Shown here piece after piece: positions 7,074-14,662 of a stretch of 14,662 bases of DNA. This DNA comes from Candidatus Parepulonipiscium sp. PG-Nun2H_MBin03 (GTDB taxonomy: Bacteria; Bacillota; Clostridia; Lachnospirales; Cellulosilyticaceae): positions 1 to 14,662 of the forward strand of contig MDJN01000180.1 of the NCBI GenBank assembly GCA_001995005.1, in the 5' to 3' direction. The notes beneath the pieces are model-generated. The model saw only the letters and a list, made by a program, of their open reading frames with translations, was not told the origin of the DNA and searched no databases. Position 1 is the first letter of the stretch, and every line of letters starts with the position of its first letter. Position numbers and translations under genes: made by a program.

Positions 7074-7634
7074 ATGCAAATTCTAGAATTCTTACTGATA
7101 AGTGTTGCCCTAATTATAGATGCTATAGTTGTATGTATGATAAACGGTATTACTTATCAAAATATTACAAAGTTACAAGGTATTTTAAGTTCACTAATAT
7201 TTGGAGTTATACAAGGTATTTTTATTGTAGTAGGATACCTAATAGGAAATATTTTTGCTAGTTTTATAACTTCTTATGCTGGTATCATTACAGCAGTGAT
7301 ATTTTTTACGTTAGGAATTCAAAAGATAAAAAGCACAGCGAATGAACCAAAAAATGAACTCAATAATGAACTAACTTATACGAAGAATTTGTCTTATAGA
7401 CTAGTATTTATTCAAGCTATTGTAACAAGTTTGGATGCATTTACAGTAGGCCTAAGCTTTAGTTTTATATATAACGAGATAACACTTGTTGCTGTACTGC
7501 TTACAATTTTAACTATATTATTTTCTTATGCTGCACTTATGATAGGTTATCATAAAGGTAAGGTATTGGGAGAAAAAGTTGAGGTAGTAGGAGGAATTGT
7601 ATATTTTATTATAGCTATTAGGGCATTATTATAA
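7074..7634 (+). CDS. mntP: MntP-family manganese efflux pump
   Basis: This 186-residue membrane protein with six hydrophobic segments exports Mn2+ and protects the cell from excess manganese. The two family half-repeats are visible: Asp16 in ALIIDAIVV and Asp121 in TSLDAFTVGLSFSF, together with LIFGVIQG (about 41-48) and the C-terminal VEVVGGIVYFIIAI segment (about 169-182). At the position where Escherichia coli MntP has Glu in the FGAVE segment, this protein has Gln47. The middle loop (about 84-108) is polar and charged. The ATG at 7074 follows GGAG with seven bases between; an ATG at 7055 belongs to another, non-coding frame. It is a single-gene unit with its own promoter and terminator, and an inverted repeat over the -35 box suggests regulation, perhaps by metal. 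Confidence 0.88.
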   Translation: MQILEFLLISVALIIDAIVVCMINGITYQNITKLQGILSSLIFGVIQGIFIVVGYLIGNIFASFITSYAGIITAVIFFTLGIQKIKSTANEPKNELNNELTYTKNLSYRLVFIQAIVTSLDAFTVGLSFSFIYNEITLVAVLLTILTILFSYAALMIGYHKGKVLGEKVEVVGGIVYFIIAIRALL

Positions 7635-7640
7635 TAATAG

Positions 7641-7671
7641 AACCCAAATCTGATAAAGGTTTGGGTTTTTT
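7641..7671 (+). terminator. Rho-independent terminator after mntP
   Basis: A 10-bp stem with one G-U pair (AACCCAAATC at 7641-7650, GGTTTGGGTT at 7658-7667), a 7-base loop and a run of six T (7666-7671), beginning seven bases after the stop codon. Confidence 0.92.
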
Positions 7672-7695
7672 GAATGAGAAAAATAAAAAATGGGC

Positions 7696-7724
7696 TTGTA
7701 TAGGAAAATATTAGGTGTTACAAT
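7696..7724 (+). promoter_or_regulatory. Extended -10 promoter of the PAP2 gene
   Basis: TTGTAT (7696-7701), a 17-base spacer, then TACAAT (7719-7724) preceded by TGT, giving an extended -10 element. The -35 is weak (three of six). The predicted start is near 7731, just upstream of AGGAGGG at 7745. Confidence 0.55.
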
Positions 7725-7777
7725 GAAAAATAGCAATAAATGATAGGAGGGTAGCCAAGAATTATTGGTGATAAAAT

Positions 7778-8602
7778 ATGGAAGCAGAAATATTGCAATA
7801 TCTTGAATCTATTAGAAATCCTTTTCTAACTACAATAATGGAAACTATTACAATATGTGCTGAAAGTGCATTTTTACTTGCGATAATTTCTATAATTTAC
7901 TGGTGCTTAAATAAGGATATAGCCATTAAACTAGCCAGTGCGATATTAATAAATGCCGTATTAACTGCTACAATTAAGGGGATAGTTAAAAAGCCACGGC
8001 CATTTGAATTAGGAATTGTAAAACCACTAAGGGTAGAAACAGCCATAGGGTATGCATTCCCTAGCGGGCACACTTCAACGGCAACGGCATTTTGGGGAAG
8101 TGCTGTTACGGTGTTTAAAAATAACAGTATGCTAATATTTAGTATTATTATAGTAATATTGACGGGCATATCAAGATTGTACCTGGGCGTGCATTGGCCA
8201 ACAGATGTATTAGCAGGAGTTTTCTTGGGTATAATCAGCGTATTTATATCAGATTTGGTATGGAAAAATAAGAAATATCTCCTAGAAGGCTCGATAATTA
8301 TATTAGTAATATCAGTATTTTTTTCAACTCATGTTGCAAGTGCTGCTGCAGCATTATTTGGTATAGTTTATGGTAGAAATTTAGAAATGAAGTATGTAAA
8401 TTTTGTTATTGCCGGAAATTATAAGTACCAAATAAAGAAAGTAATAATAGGAATGGCTGGTATAGCAATTATATATTTTGGGCTAGATAAAGTTATGGTA
8501 GATACAACAATTACTGTTATGATAAAGTATGCTCTGGTTATGCTCTGGATAACATTTTTTGCACCATATCTATTTAAAAAGTATCTTGTGGCTAGCCAAT
8601 AA
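7778..8602 (+). CDS. PAP2-superfamily membrane phosphatase
   Basis: This 274-residue multi-spanning protein carries the full lipid-phosphatase signature: K67-x6-R74-P75 (KGIVKKPRP), PSGH at 95-98 with catalytic His98, and SR-x5-H-x3-D at 132-143 (His139, Asp143). It probably removes phosphate from a lipid phosphate such as undecaprenyl pyrophosphate or phosphatidic acid at the outer face of the membrane; the substrate cannot be assigned. The C-terminal 110 residues add further membrane helices beyond the PAP2 core. Stops in frame just upstream (TAA at 7772) make ATG 7778 the first available start, preceded by a weak GGTG seven bases away. The strong AGGAGGG at 7745-7751 is 26 bases from this ATG, which is unusual. 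The gene stands alone between its promoter and a terminator hairpin. Confidence 0.9.
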   Translation: MEAEILQYLESIRNPFLTTIMETITICAESAFLLAIISIIYWCLNKDIAIKLASAILINAVLTATIKGIVKKPRPFELGIVKPLRVETAIGYAFPSGHTSTATAFWGSAVTVFKNNSMLIFSIIIVILTGISRLYLGVHWPTDVLAGVFLGIISVFISDLVWKNKKYLLEGSIIILVISVFFSTHVASAAAALFGIVYGRNLEMKYVNFVIAGNYKYQIKKVIIGMAGIAIIYFGLDKVMVDTTITVMIKYALVMLWITFFAPYLFKKYLVASQ

Positions 8603-8610
8603 AAAATATA

Positions 8611-8649
8611 AAAAGAGAAAGTCGGAGTCTGCTCCTATCCTTCTCTTTT
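8611..8649. terminator. Bidirectional terminator between convergent genes
   Basis: Outer arms AAAAGAGAA (8611-8619) and TTCTCTTTT (8641-8649) pair perfectly, with an inner GGAG (8624-8627) and CTCC (8632-8635) closing a 4-base loop. The - strand reading continues into TATATTTTTT, a good U-rich tail for the DUF378 gene; the + strand reading ends its U-run inside the stem. Confidence 0.8.
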
Positions 8650-8662
8650 AGTGGACAAATAT

Positions 8663-8881
8663 TTATTCGGTATATGAATTATTTGACACTCTACCAAAAA
8701 GTGTGAGAGAATAAATACCTGCAATGCCCACTACACCATAAATAACACGACTAATCCAAGACCCCATTCCTCCAAATATTGAAGCAACTAAGTCAAATTG
8801 GAAAAAACCAATTAATCCCCAGTTGATTGCACCTATAATCATAAATGCTAAGGCAATATAATCAAAAGTTTTTGAGTTCAT
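8663..8881 (-). CDS. DUF378 small membrane protein (YuzA-like)
   Basis: This 72-residue protein has two hydrophobic segments (about 7-27 and 44-62). It shows the DUF378 pattern ALAFMIIGAINWGLIGFF, then FDLVASIFGG and a RVIYGVVGIAGIYSL segment, at the normal length of the family. The function of DUF378 is not established. Its start is supported by a purine-rich AAAGGGGCAGGA upstream. A perfect TATAAT on the - strand (8923-8918) sits 37 bases before the ATG, but I find no convincing -35 box for it. It is convergent with the PAP2 gene and divergent from the radical SAM gene. Confidence 0.88.
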   Translation of the reverse strand: MNSKTFDYIALAFMIIGAINWGLIGFFQFDLVASIFGGMGSWISRVIYGVVGIAGIYSLTLFGRVSNNSYTE

Positions 8882-8984
8882 TGTCCTGCCCCTTTCTTGT
8901 TATTAAGTGATAATGTTATTATAGGAAAAAATAATTAAAAATATCCGTAGCATATTATGGAAGAGAAATTGAGATGGAGAAAAT

Positions 8985-9926
8985 ATGGCGTATAATAGAT
9001 ATAGCGACTTTTTAAAGATTAAATACAACGAAAAAGTATATAAAATTCCGATAAATTTAGACGTAACTTGCCCAAATCGTGACGGCAATTGTGGCAATGG
9101 TGGATGCACATATTGTGGAGATATTGGCGTTGGATATGAAATGATAGATAATAATGTAAATATAAAAACTCAACTAGAAAAAAATATGGCTAATATAAAG
9201 AAAAAATATAATGCAAAATATTTTATAGCATATTTGCAAAATTATAGTAACACTTATATAGAAATTGAAAAATTTAAAAATGTATTAGATGAGTTAATTC
9301 ACCCAGATGTTGTGGGGGTGAGCATATCAACACGGCCTGACTGTATAAATGATAAATATCTTGCAATTATAGAAGAATTTAAAAATAAAACTAATTATGA
9401 CATATGCATAGAATTAGGATTGCAAACTGTAAATTATCATTCTTTGGCAAAAATCAACCGAGGTCATACATTGGCAGAATTTATTGATGCCACCTTGAGA
9501 ATAAAACAATTTGGCTTTGAAATTGCAGTACATCTTATATTAAATTTGCCCTGGGATACTATAACAGACGTTATTGAAAATGCAAAAGTTATGAGTGCTA
9601 TGAACATTACTTATGTAAAAATGCATGCTTTATATATCGTAAAAGATACTTTGATGGCACAGCAATATTTAGATGAGCAAATAGAATTAATAACGGTAGA
9701 AGAATATAAAGAGCGTGTAATAACATTTTTAAGATACCTACACCCAAATATAGTAATTCAGCGTGTTATAGGACGAGTGCCAGACGAATATGCTGTATTT
9801 GCAAACTGGGGAGTAAGCTGGTGGAAAATACATGATGAAATTATTGATACTATGAAACAAAATAATTTTGTACAAGGCGATTTATGTAACTATTTAAATG
9901 GAAAAGCTGTAAAAAAATTCGTCTAA
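8985..9926 (+). CDS. Radical SAM protein, TIGR01212 / YtqA-YhcC family
   Basis: This 313-residue iron-sulfur protein is of the Elp3-like radical SAM group. The cluster region near the N-terminus reads TCPNRDGNCGNGGCTYCG: Cys29, Cys41 and Cys44 are the family ligands, and Cys36 is an additional cysteine between them. Further family marks are STRPDCI (about 116-122), ELGLQTVNYHSLAKINRGH (about 142-160), HLILNLPWDT, KMHALYIV and the C-terminal ANWGVSWWKIHDEI. Members in Bacillus (YtqA) have been linked to tRNA wobble-uridine modification in the mnm5s2U pathway; I give this from memory and as family inference, and the partner methyltransferase YtqB is not next to it here. The ATG has GGAG five bases upstream. 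It is 84 bases ahead of the next gene. Confidence 0.92.
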   Translation: MAYNRYSDFLKIKYNEKVYKIPINLDVTCPNRDGNCGNGGCTYCGDIGVGYEMIDNNVNIKTQLEKNMANIKKKYNAKYFIAYLQNYSNTYIEIEKFKNVLDELIHPDVVGVSISTRPDCINDKYLAIIEEFKNKTNYDICIELGLQTVNYHSLAKINRGHTLAEFIDATLRIKQFGFEIAVHLILNLPWDTITDVIENAKVMSAMNITYVKMHALYIVKDTLMAQQYLDEQIELITVEEYKERVITFLRYLHPNIVIQRVIGRVPDEYAVFANWGVSWWKIHDEIIDTMKQNNFVQGDLCNYLNGKAVKKFV

Positions 9927-10010
9927 AAAAGAATATTAGCATAACTTTTTTTATATTAATTAAATAAAAGGGAAATATTTTAAAATTCATATAAGAAAGG
10001 TGTGGCCAAT

Positions 10011-10361
10011 ATGATTGAACATAAATTTAGAGAAATGAATTACAATAACAGTAGAAAGAAAGTTAAAAAAACACAACAGCCCATGATAAATCAACAGTAT
10101 ATTTACTATCCCCCGAAAAAGGAACCAAAACCTTTAGAAAGAAAAACAACGTATTTAACAAGTAGACCTATAGAACCCCGAAAAAGACGCAGAACGAAAT
10201 ATGAAGCTGACATAAAATTTTTTGGAGCTATTGTAATAATAATTGCGTCGTTAATGTTTTTCTCCAGGTGTTCAAGCGGAGGCGGGGACGAAGAAGTAAG
10301 TATGATAGACACACATAATCCACCACCGCAAATTTGTCAAGTATCGACACAAACTTATTAA
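10011..10361 (+). CDS. Unrecognised basic single-span membrane protein
   Basis: This 116-residue protein matches no family I recognise. Residues 1-68 are strongly basic and rich in Lys, Arg, Pro, Asn, Gln and Tyr, without predicted structure; a hydrophobic segment follows at about 69-85 (KFFGAIVIIIASLMFF), then a short acidic and proline-containing tail of about 30 residues with two cysteines. By the positive-inside rule the long basic part is cytoplasmic and the tail outside. ATG 10011 is chosen over the GTG at 10002 because the GAAAGG box (9995-10000) is well spaced for the ATG and touches the GTG. The stop lies 14 bases before the rsmF-like start, so the two are probably co-transcribed. 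A role in membrane or nucleic-acid anchoring is possible but unproven. Confidence 0.7.
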   Translation: MIEHKFREMNYNNSRKKVKKTQQPMINQQYIYYPPKKEPKPLERKTTYLTSRPIEPRKRRRTKYEADIKFFGAIVIIIASLMFFSRCSSGGGDEEVSMIDTHNPPPQICQVSTQTY

Positions 10362-10375
10362 CAAAGGAGAAAAAA

Positions 10376-11725
10376 TTGAACCTGCCTAAACAATTTAAAG
10401 AAAATATTAAGAATTTATTAAAAGAAGAATATGACGAGTATATAAATTCATTTTCAAAACCACATTATACGGGTATTAGAATAAATACTTCAAAAATTAG
10501 TAATGATGAGTGGGAAAGTATTAATCCGTTCAATGATTTGAGACAAGTGCCATGGTGCACTGAAGGCAGATATTACTTTGGGGATAGACCAGCAAAGCAT
10601 CCCTATTATTTTGCTGGTCTATATTATATACAAGAACCCAGTGCTATGTCGGCTGCTGAATTTATACCCATAAATAAGACGGATAAAGTACTAGATTTAT
10701 GTGCTGCACCAGGAGGGAAAAGTACTCAAATTGGGGTCAAGCTAGGTGAAACAGGTCTATTAGTATCAAATGATATAAGTACTTCACGTGCGAATATATT
10801 AGTTAATAATATAGAAAGATTTGGACTGAAAAATGCTATGATAGTAAGTGAAAATCCTGCCAAATTAGCAAAAGCATGGCCGTCGTATTTTGATAAAATT
10901 ATAATAGATGCACCATGCTCTGGCGAAGGGATGTTTAGAAAAGACGAAAATGCTATAAAAAACTGGGAAAAATATAAAGAAGGATATTTTTGTGAGGTGC
11001 AGTTAGAAATATTAAATAGTGCGGCACAAATGTTGAATATAGGAGGTATGATATTATATTCAACTTGTACTTTTTCGACCACTGAAAATGAACTGCTAAT
11101 AGAAGAGTTTTTACGTATGCATCCAGAGTTTGATGTATTTCCGCTAACGGCTGAAAACGGCTTACAAAATTCAACGGTGGAGTGTAATGATAAAAGGTTG
11201 AATGGTACAATAAGATTGTGGCCGCATAAGATAGATGGGGAAGGGCACTTTATATGTTTATTATTAAAAGAAAATGGGGATAATATAAAAAGTAGTTTAT
11301 TAAACTGTAATAAACAAATTAAAGATTATATATTAATAAATAATTTTATTAACGAAAATACTACTATAAAAACTAATCAATATATATTAGAAAACAGTAA
11401 CAAATATTATATAGTATCAAATCATATGCCAACTCAGCATAAATTGCATATATTAAGAAGTGGATTATATATAGGACAAGTAAAGCATAATAATTTTGAG
11501 CCTTCACATGCATTATGTATGGCATATCCAAAGGATAGCTTTAAAAATTCAATAGAACTAGACATGAAAGATGCGATAAAATATTTAAAAGGTGAGACAT
11601 TGATTATTGACGTAACTGACGGGTACCATGTCGTTTGTATAGAAGGGTATAACCTAGGGTGGATTAAGGCGAAAAACGGTAAGCTTAAGAATAAGTATCC
11701 GGTAAATTTAAGAATGATTGGGTGA
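10376..11725 (+). CDS. rsmF: 16S rRNA m5C methyltransferase, RsmF-like (RsmB/NOP family)
   Basis: This 449-residue cytoplasmic enzyme transfers methyl from S-adenosylmethionine to a cytosine C5 in rRNA. The SAM-binding motif LDLCAAPGGKSTQ (CAAPGGK at 109-115) is followed by DAPCSGEGMFRKD with Cys181 and YSTCTFS with Cys231; these two cysteines are the release and catalytic residues of the NOP2/Sun family. The C-terminal part, ending in GETLIIDVTDGYHVVCIEGYNLGWIK, fits the PUA-like RNA-binding domain of Firmicutes RsmF-type proteins. The start is a TTG with AAAGGAG six bases upstream (10363-10369), giving the usual MNLPKQFKENIKNLL opening; a TTG at 10334 would add 14 residues overlapping the previous gene. 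The next gene begins four bases after the stop. The exact target cytosine is not readable from sequence. Confidence 0.9.
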   Translation: MNLPKQFKENIKNLLKEEYDEYINSFSKPHYTGIRINTSKISNDEWESINPFNDLRQVPWCTEGRYYFGDRPAKHPYYFAGLYYIQEPSAMSAAEFIPINKTDKVLDLCAAPGGKSTQIGVKLGETGLLVSNDISTSRANILVNNIERFGLKNAMIVSENPAKLAKAWPSYFDKIIIDAPCSGEGMFRKDENAIKNWEKYKEGYFCEVQLEILNSAAQMLNIGGMILYSTCTFSTTENELLIEEFLRMHPEFDVFPLTAENGLQNSTVECNDKRLNGTIRLWPHKIDGEGHFICLLLKENGDNIKSSLLNCNKQIKDYILINNFINENTTIKTNQYILENSNKYYIVSNHMPTQHKLHILRSGLYIGQVKHNNFEPSHALCMAYPKDSFKNSIELDMKDAIKYLKGETLIIDVTDGYHVVCIEGYNLGWIKAKNGKLKNKYPVNLRMIG

Positions 11726-11729
11726 AGAC

Positions 11730-12419
11730 ATGAGATTAGATAGATATTTAAGCCATGTGGGATGTGGAACACGTACCGAGGTGCAAAAATTGGTTAAGCA
11801 AAAAAGGGTAAGCGTAGACAATGTAATAGTTACTACTCCTAATATGCATATTAATAATCAAGTTGTTAAATTAGACAATTATGAAGTAATATATAAAGAA
11901 TATTACTATTTTATATTAAATAAGCCACAAGGAGTAATAACAGCAACAGAAGATAGTCAACATAAGACAGTACTAGATTTATTAAACATAGCTGACCAAA
12001 ATAAGAAAGTTGCACCTATAGGAAGATTGGACAAAGACACAGAAGGATTGTTGATATTAACTAACGATGGAAAATTATCACATAATTTAACATCTCCAGC
12101 AAAGCATGTTAACAAAATCTATTATGCAAAAATACAAGGTAACCTAGATAAGGATGCTGTGGAAAAATTTAGCTTAGGCATACAGCTGAATGATGGAACT
12201 AAGTATAAGAGTGCTAAACTTGAAGTAATATCTAATGATGAAATATATGTAACAATTAATGAAGGAAAGTTTCATCAAGTTAAGAAGATGGTAAAAGCAG
12301 TGGGAGCTGAGGTAATATTTTTAAAAAGAGTAAAGATGGGTAATTTAGATTTACCGGAAGATTTGCTTTGTGGTGAGTATAGAGAATTAACAGAAGATGA
12401 ACTAGACAAATTGCGATAA
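11730..12419 (+). CDS. rRNA pseudouridine synthase, RsuA family
   Basis: This 229-residue enzyme isomerises uridine to pseudouridine in rRNA. An S4 RNA-binding domain lies at the N-terminus (MRLDRYLSHVGCGTRTEV, about 1-50). The catalytic domain has NKPQGVITA (about 64-72), the GRLDKDTEGLLILTNDG motif with catalytic Asp101, and the GKFHQVKKM segment where the family usually has GxxHQVRRM. It is closest in plan to RsuA, which acts at position 516 of 16S rRNA in Escherichia coli; RluE/RluF-like specificity cannot be excluded. ATG 11730 is preferred over TTG 11718 because it gives the standard S4 start and has GGGTGA nearby. It is tightly coupled to the rsmF-like gene, so both may act on the small subunit. 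Confidence 0.9.
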   Translation: MRLDRYLSHVGCGTRTEVQKLVKQKRVSVDNVIVTTPNMHINNQVVKLDNYEVIYKEYYYFILNKPQGVITATEDSQHKTVLDLLNIADQNKKVAPIGRLDKDTEGLLILTNDGKLSHNLTSPAKHVNKIYYAKIQGNLDKDAVEKFSLGIQLNDGTKYKSAKLEVISNDEIYVTINEGKFHQVKKMVKAVGAEVIFLKRVKMGNLDLPEDLLCGEYRELTEDELDKLR

Positions 12420-12443
12420 CAATTGTTGCGAAAGGAAGAAATA

Positions 12444-13091
12444 ATGAAATTTGAAGCAGTTATTTTTGATTTAGACGGGACTTTGGTAGATTCGATGTGG
12501 GTATGGGCAACGCTAGATGATGAGTTTTTGGAAAAGTTTGGGTATGTTATGCCGAAGGAACTGGGCCCTTTACTAGAAGGGCTGGGATTTACAGAAACAG
12601 CACAAATGTTTAAAGATTATTTTAACTTGCCACTTAGCATAGAAGAGATAAAGAAAATATGGAATGAGATGGCGGCTAAGATGTATGCTATGCGAGTTGA
12701 TTTAAAAGTAGGAGTTGTAGAATTTTTAGAGTATTTACAACGGAATAAAATTGAAATGGGAATTGCCACAAGTAATAGCATAGAGTTAACGCAATTAGTA
12801 TTAGAAAAACACAATATAGCACATTTTTTTAAAAGCATCGTAACATCTTGTGATGTAGAACAAGGCAAACCCCATCCGTTTGTATACATTGAAGTGGCAA
12901 AAAGACTGGGCGTGGAGCCTGAAAAATGTCTGGTATTTGAAGACATTCCAAATGGCATAATTGGTGCAAAAAGTGCAAATATGACAGTATGGGGGATAGA
13001 AGATATGCAACCTGATGAGGTCAAGATAAAAGCTAAAAAACTTGCGGATAGATGGGTGCAAAATTATCATGAAGTTATAGAAAGTTTGTAG
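12444..13091 (+). CDS. HAD-superfamily hydrolase, beta-phosphoglucomutase-like
   Basis: This 215-residue cytoplasmic phosphatase or phosphomutase belongs to HAD subfamily I. Motif I is FDLDGTLVDS with nucleophile Asp9 and acid/base Asp11; motif II is GIATSNS (about 112-118); motif III is the Lys in GKPHPFVY; motif IV is VFEDIPNGIIGAKSA with the Mg2+-binding acidic pair. An alpha-helical cap of the C1 type lies between motifs I and II (about 16-82). The substrate is probably a small phosphorylated metabolite and cannot be told from sequence. ATG 12444 has AAAGGAAG five bases upstream; TTG 12423 would add seven residues without a ribosome binding site. It follows the pseudouridine synthase by 24 bases and precedes the YgiQ gene by 10, which fits one operon. 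Confidence 0.9.
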   Translation: MKFEAVIFDLDGTLVDSMWVWATLDDEFLEKFGYVMPKELGPLLEGLGFTETAQMFKDYFNLPLSIEEIKKIWNEMAAKMYAMRVDLKVGVVEFLEYLQRNKIEMGIATSNSIELTQLVLEKHNIAHFFKSIVTSCDVEQGKPHPFVYIEVAKRLGVEPEKCLVFEDIPNGIIGAKSANMTVWGIEDMQPDEVKIKAKKLADRWVQNYHEVIESL

Positions 13092-13101
13092 AGGATAAAG
13101 G

Positions 13102-14662
13102 ATGTTTTTACCGATAGATAAAAAAGATTTAGATGAAAGAAATATAAAAGACGTAGATTTTGTTATAGTAACAGGAGATGCATATATTGATAGTCCATCG
13201 TTTGGTACAGCAATTATAGGCAGAGTGCTAGAGAGATATGGGTATACCGTTGCTATACTGGCACAACCAGCTTTTGCAGACTGCACAGATTTTAAACGCT
13301 TTGGCAAACCTAGACTTGCGTTTTTGGTAGGCTCAGGTAATATAGATTCTATGGTGAATAATTATAGCGTAAATAAGAAGAAGCGGAAAAAAGATGTATA
13401 TTCAGAAGGTGGCAAGGCTGGTAAAAGGCCTGATAGAGCAGTAACTGTATATTCAAAATTAGCAAGAATGGCGTATAAAGATGTGCCTATTATAATAGGT
13501 GGGATAGAAGCGAGTCTTAGAAGATTTGCTCATTACGATTATTGGGATAATAAAGTCAGAAAGTCTATATTAATAGAAGCTCAAGCGGATATGATACTAT
13601 ATGGTATGAGTGAAAAATCCGTGATAGAACTTGCTGAAGCATTAGAGAGTGGAATTGATATTTCAGATATAACGTATATAAAAGGAAGCGTATTTAAAAC
13701 AAAAAATATAGATGTAGTGTATGATGGAGCATTTTTGCCAACATATAAAGAAGTGTCACAAGATAAAGTTATGTTTGCTAAAAGTTTTGTGTTAAAAGAA
13801 AAGCACACAGACCCGTTTACAGCAAAACCATTGATTGAAAGTTATGATAATGGTGTGCATGTTGTTCAAAATCCGCCTGCTATGCCGTTAACCACTGCGG
13901 AACTTGATGATATATATGAATTAGAATTTGAAAATATGGCACATCCTATATATAAAGAAGAAGTGCCTGCAACTAGAGAAGTTTTGTTTAGTGTAACCAG
14001 TAACAGAGGGTGTTTTGGAAGTTGTAGTTTTTGTGCGCTAACCTTTCATCAAGGTAGAATTGTACAGGCTAGAAGTGAAGAGTCTATAATAAAAGAAGCA
14101 GTTAAGATGACTCAGCATAAAGATTTTAAAGGATATATTCATGATGTAGGCGGGCCTAGTGCCAATTTTAATCAACCTCAGTGTGCAAAAGCTGTGACTA
14201 AAGGGGTATGCATAAATAAAAAATGTTTATACCCAAATCCGTGCAAAAACTTAGATATTGACCATGGCTTATATATTAACACATTACGAAAACTTAGGAA
14301 TATAGATGGGGTAAAAAAAGTCTTTATCCGTTCAGGTATTAGGTATGACTATTTACTAGCAGATAAAAACAGTAAAAATATTATAAAAGAGATAGCTACA
14401 CATCATGTAAGTGGTCAACTTAGAGTGGCTCCAGAACATATATCAAATAATACTCTTAAGTATATGGGTAAACCCAGCAAAGAAGTGTATGAACGGTTTA
14501 TAAAGCTATTTAATGAGCAGTCAAAACAGGCTAATAAAAAGCAATATGTAGTGCCGTATTTTATGAGCTCACACCCTGGTACTACTTTAGAAGATGCAGT
14601 GGAACTGGCACTCTATTTGAAAAAGATGCACTATATACCAGAGCAAGTGCAAGACTTCTATC
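13102..14662 (+). CDS. YgiQ-family radical SAM protein, C-terminus cut by window end
   Basis: The frame is open from ATG 13102 to the last base, giving 520 residues of a protein that is normally about 600-700 long; the truncation is only the window edge. The N-terminus (MFLPIDKKDLDERN, then VDFVIVTGDAYIDSPSFG) and the YGYTVAILAQP segment are typical of YgiQ, as is VPIIIGGIEASLRRFAHYDYWDNKVR (about 131-153). The radical SAM cluster motif is SNRGCFGSCSFCALTFHQGR with Cys304, Cys308 and Cys311, followed by GGPSANF and a cysteine-rich stretch around 366-384. GAGG at 13091-13094 lies seven bases before the ATG and overlaps the stop of the HAD gene. The reaction of YgiQ is not established. Confidence 0.93.
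   Translation, partial: MFLPIDKKDLDERNIKDVDFVIVTGDAYIDSPSFGTAIIGRVLERYGYTVAILAQPAFADCTDFKRFGKPRLAFLVGSGNIDSMVNNYSVNKKKRKKDVYSEGGKAGKRPDRAVTVYSKLARMAYKDVPIIIGGIEASLRRFAHYDYWDNKVRKSILIEAQADMILYGMSEKSVIELAEALESGIDISDITYIKGSVFKTKNIDVVYDGAFLPTYKEVSQDKVMFAKSFVLKEKHTDPFTAKPLIESYDNGVHVVQNPPAMPLTTAELDDIYELEFENMAHPIYKEEVPATREVLFSVTSNRGCFGSCSFCALTFHQGRIVQARSEESIIKEAVKMTQHKDFKGYIHDVGGPSANFNQPQCAKAVTKGVCINKKCLYPNPCKNLDIDHGLYINTLRKLRNIDGVKKVFIRSGIRYDYLLADKNSKNIIKEIATHHVSGQLRVAPEHISNNTLKYMGKPSKEVYERFIKLFNEQSKQANKKQYVVPYFMSSHPGTTLEDAVELALYLKKMHYIPEQVQDFY

Noticed and set aside
7055..7261. Alternative + strand frame starting 19 bases before mntP
   Set aside because: The protein is Tyr- and Arg-rich without family features, and the overlapping MntP frame is strongly supported.
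9927..10010. Possible terminator after the TIGR01212 gene
   Set aside because: The region is AT-rich with T-runs, but I could not find a stable stem; it may simply be a promoter region or spacer.
10106..11210. Reverse-strand frames opposite the small membrane protein and rsmF
   Set aside because: They overlap confidently coding + strand genes and show low-complexity, shadow-like composition.
12617..13307. Reverse-strand frames opposite the HAD and YgiQ genes
   Set aside because: All HAD motifs and the YgiQ N-terminus are on the + strand; the reverse frames have no supported start or family.

Overview
The window looks like a chromosomal segment of a low-GC, motile, Gram-positive anaerobe of the class Clostridia. 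The evidence is AT-rich codon use, AGGAGG-type ribosome binding sites, a sigma-D-like flagellin promoter, tandem Csp-like subtilases, and Firmicutes-type RsmF, RsuA, YgiQ, MntP and DUF378 proteins. A relative of Lachnospiraceae, Cellulosilyticum or Epulopiscium is my best guess from gene content; the sequence does not prove a genus. No rRNA, tRNA, CRISPR array, insertion sequence or prophage gene is visible. No stretch longer than 300 bases lacks a gene; the longest gap is 157 bases.

Region 1 (1-4048, + strand): three head-to-tail S8 subtilase paralogues with the Csp-like layout of a prodomain, a subtilase core and an inserted beta-rich domain, and no signal peptide. The first is cut by the window edge and carries leucine where the catalytic serine should be, so it looks like a pseudoprotease. 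The second keeps its Asp/His/Ser triad in eroded motifs. The third has fully canonical motifs. The arrangement recalls the germination-protease/pseudoprotease sets of spore-forming Clostridia, but no germination-specific gene lies beside it.

Region 2 (4047-6916, - strand): a short divergent flagellin with a good sigma-D-type promoter and a strong terminator, preceded by a TPR-repeat protein and, further upstream behind a second hairpin, a CaCA-family Na+/Ca2+-type antiporter.

Region 3 (7000-8881): a MntP-type manganese exporter with its own promoter, whose -35 box sits at the centre of a 22-bp inverted repeat, then a terminator; a membrane PAP2 phosphatase with its own promoter; and a convergent DUF378 small membrane protein. 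A bidirectional hairpin separates the last two.

Region 4 (8985-14662, + strand): a TIGR01212/YtqA-type radical SAM protein, an unrecognised basic single-span membrane protein, then a tight run of an RsmF-like rRNA m5C methyltransferase, a RsuA-family pseudouridine synthase, a HAD hydrolase and a YgiQ-family radical SAM protein cut by the window end. This looks like an RNA-modification and housekeeping operon.
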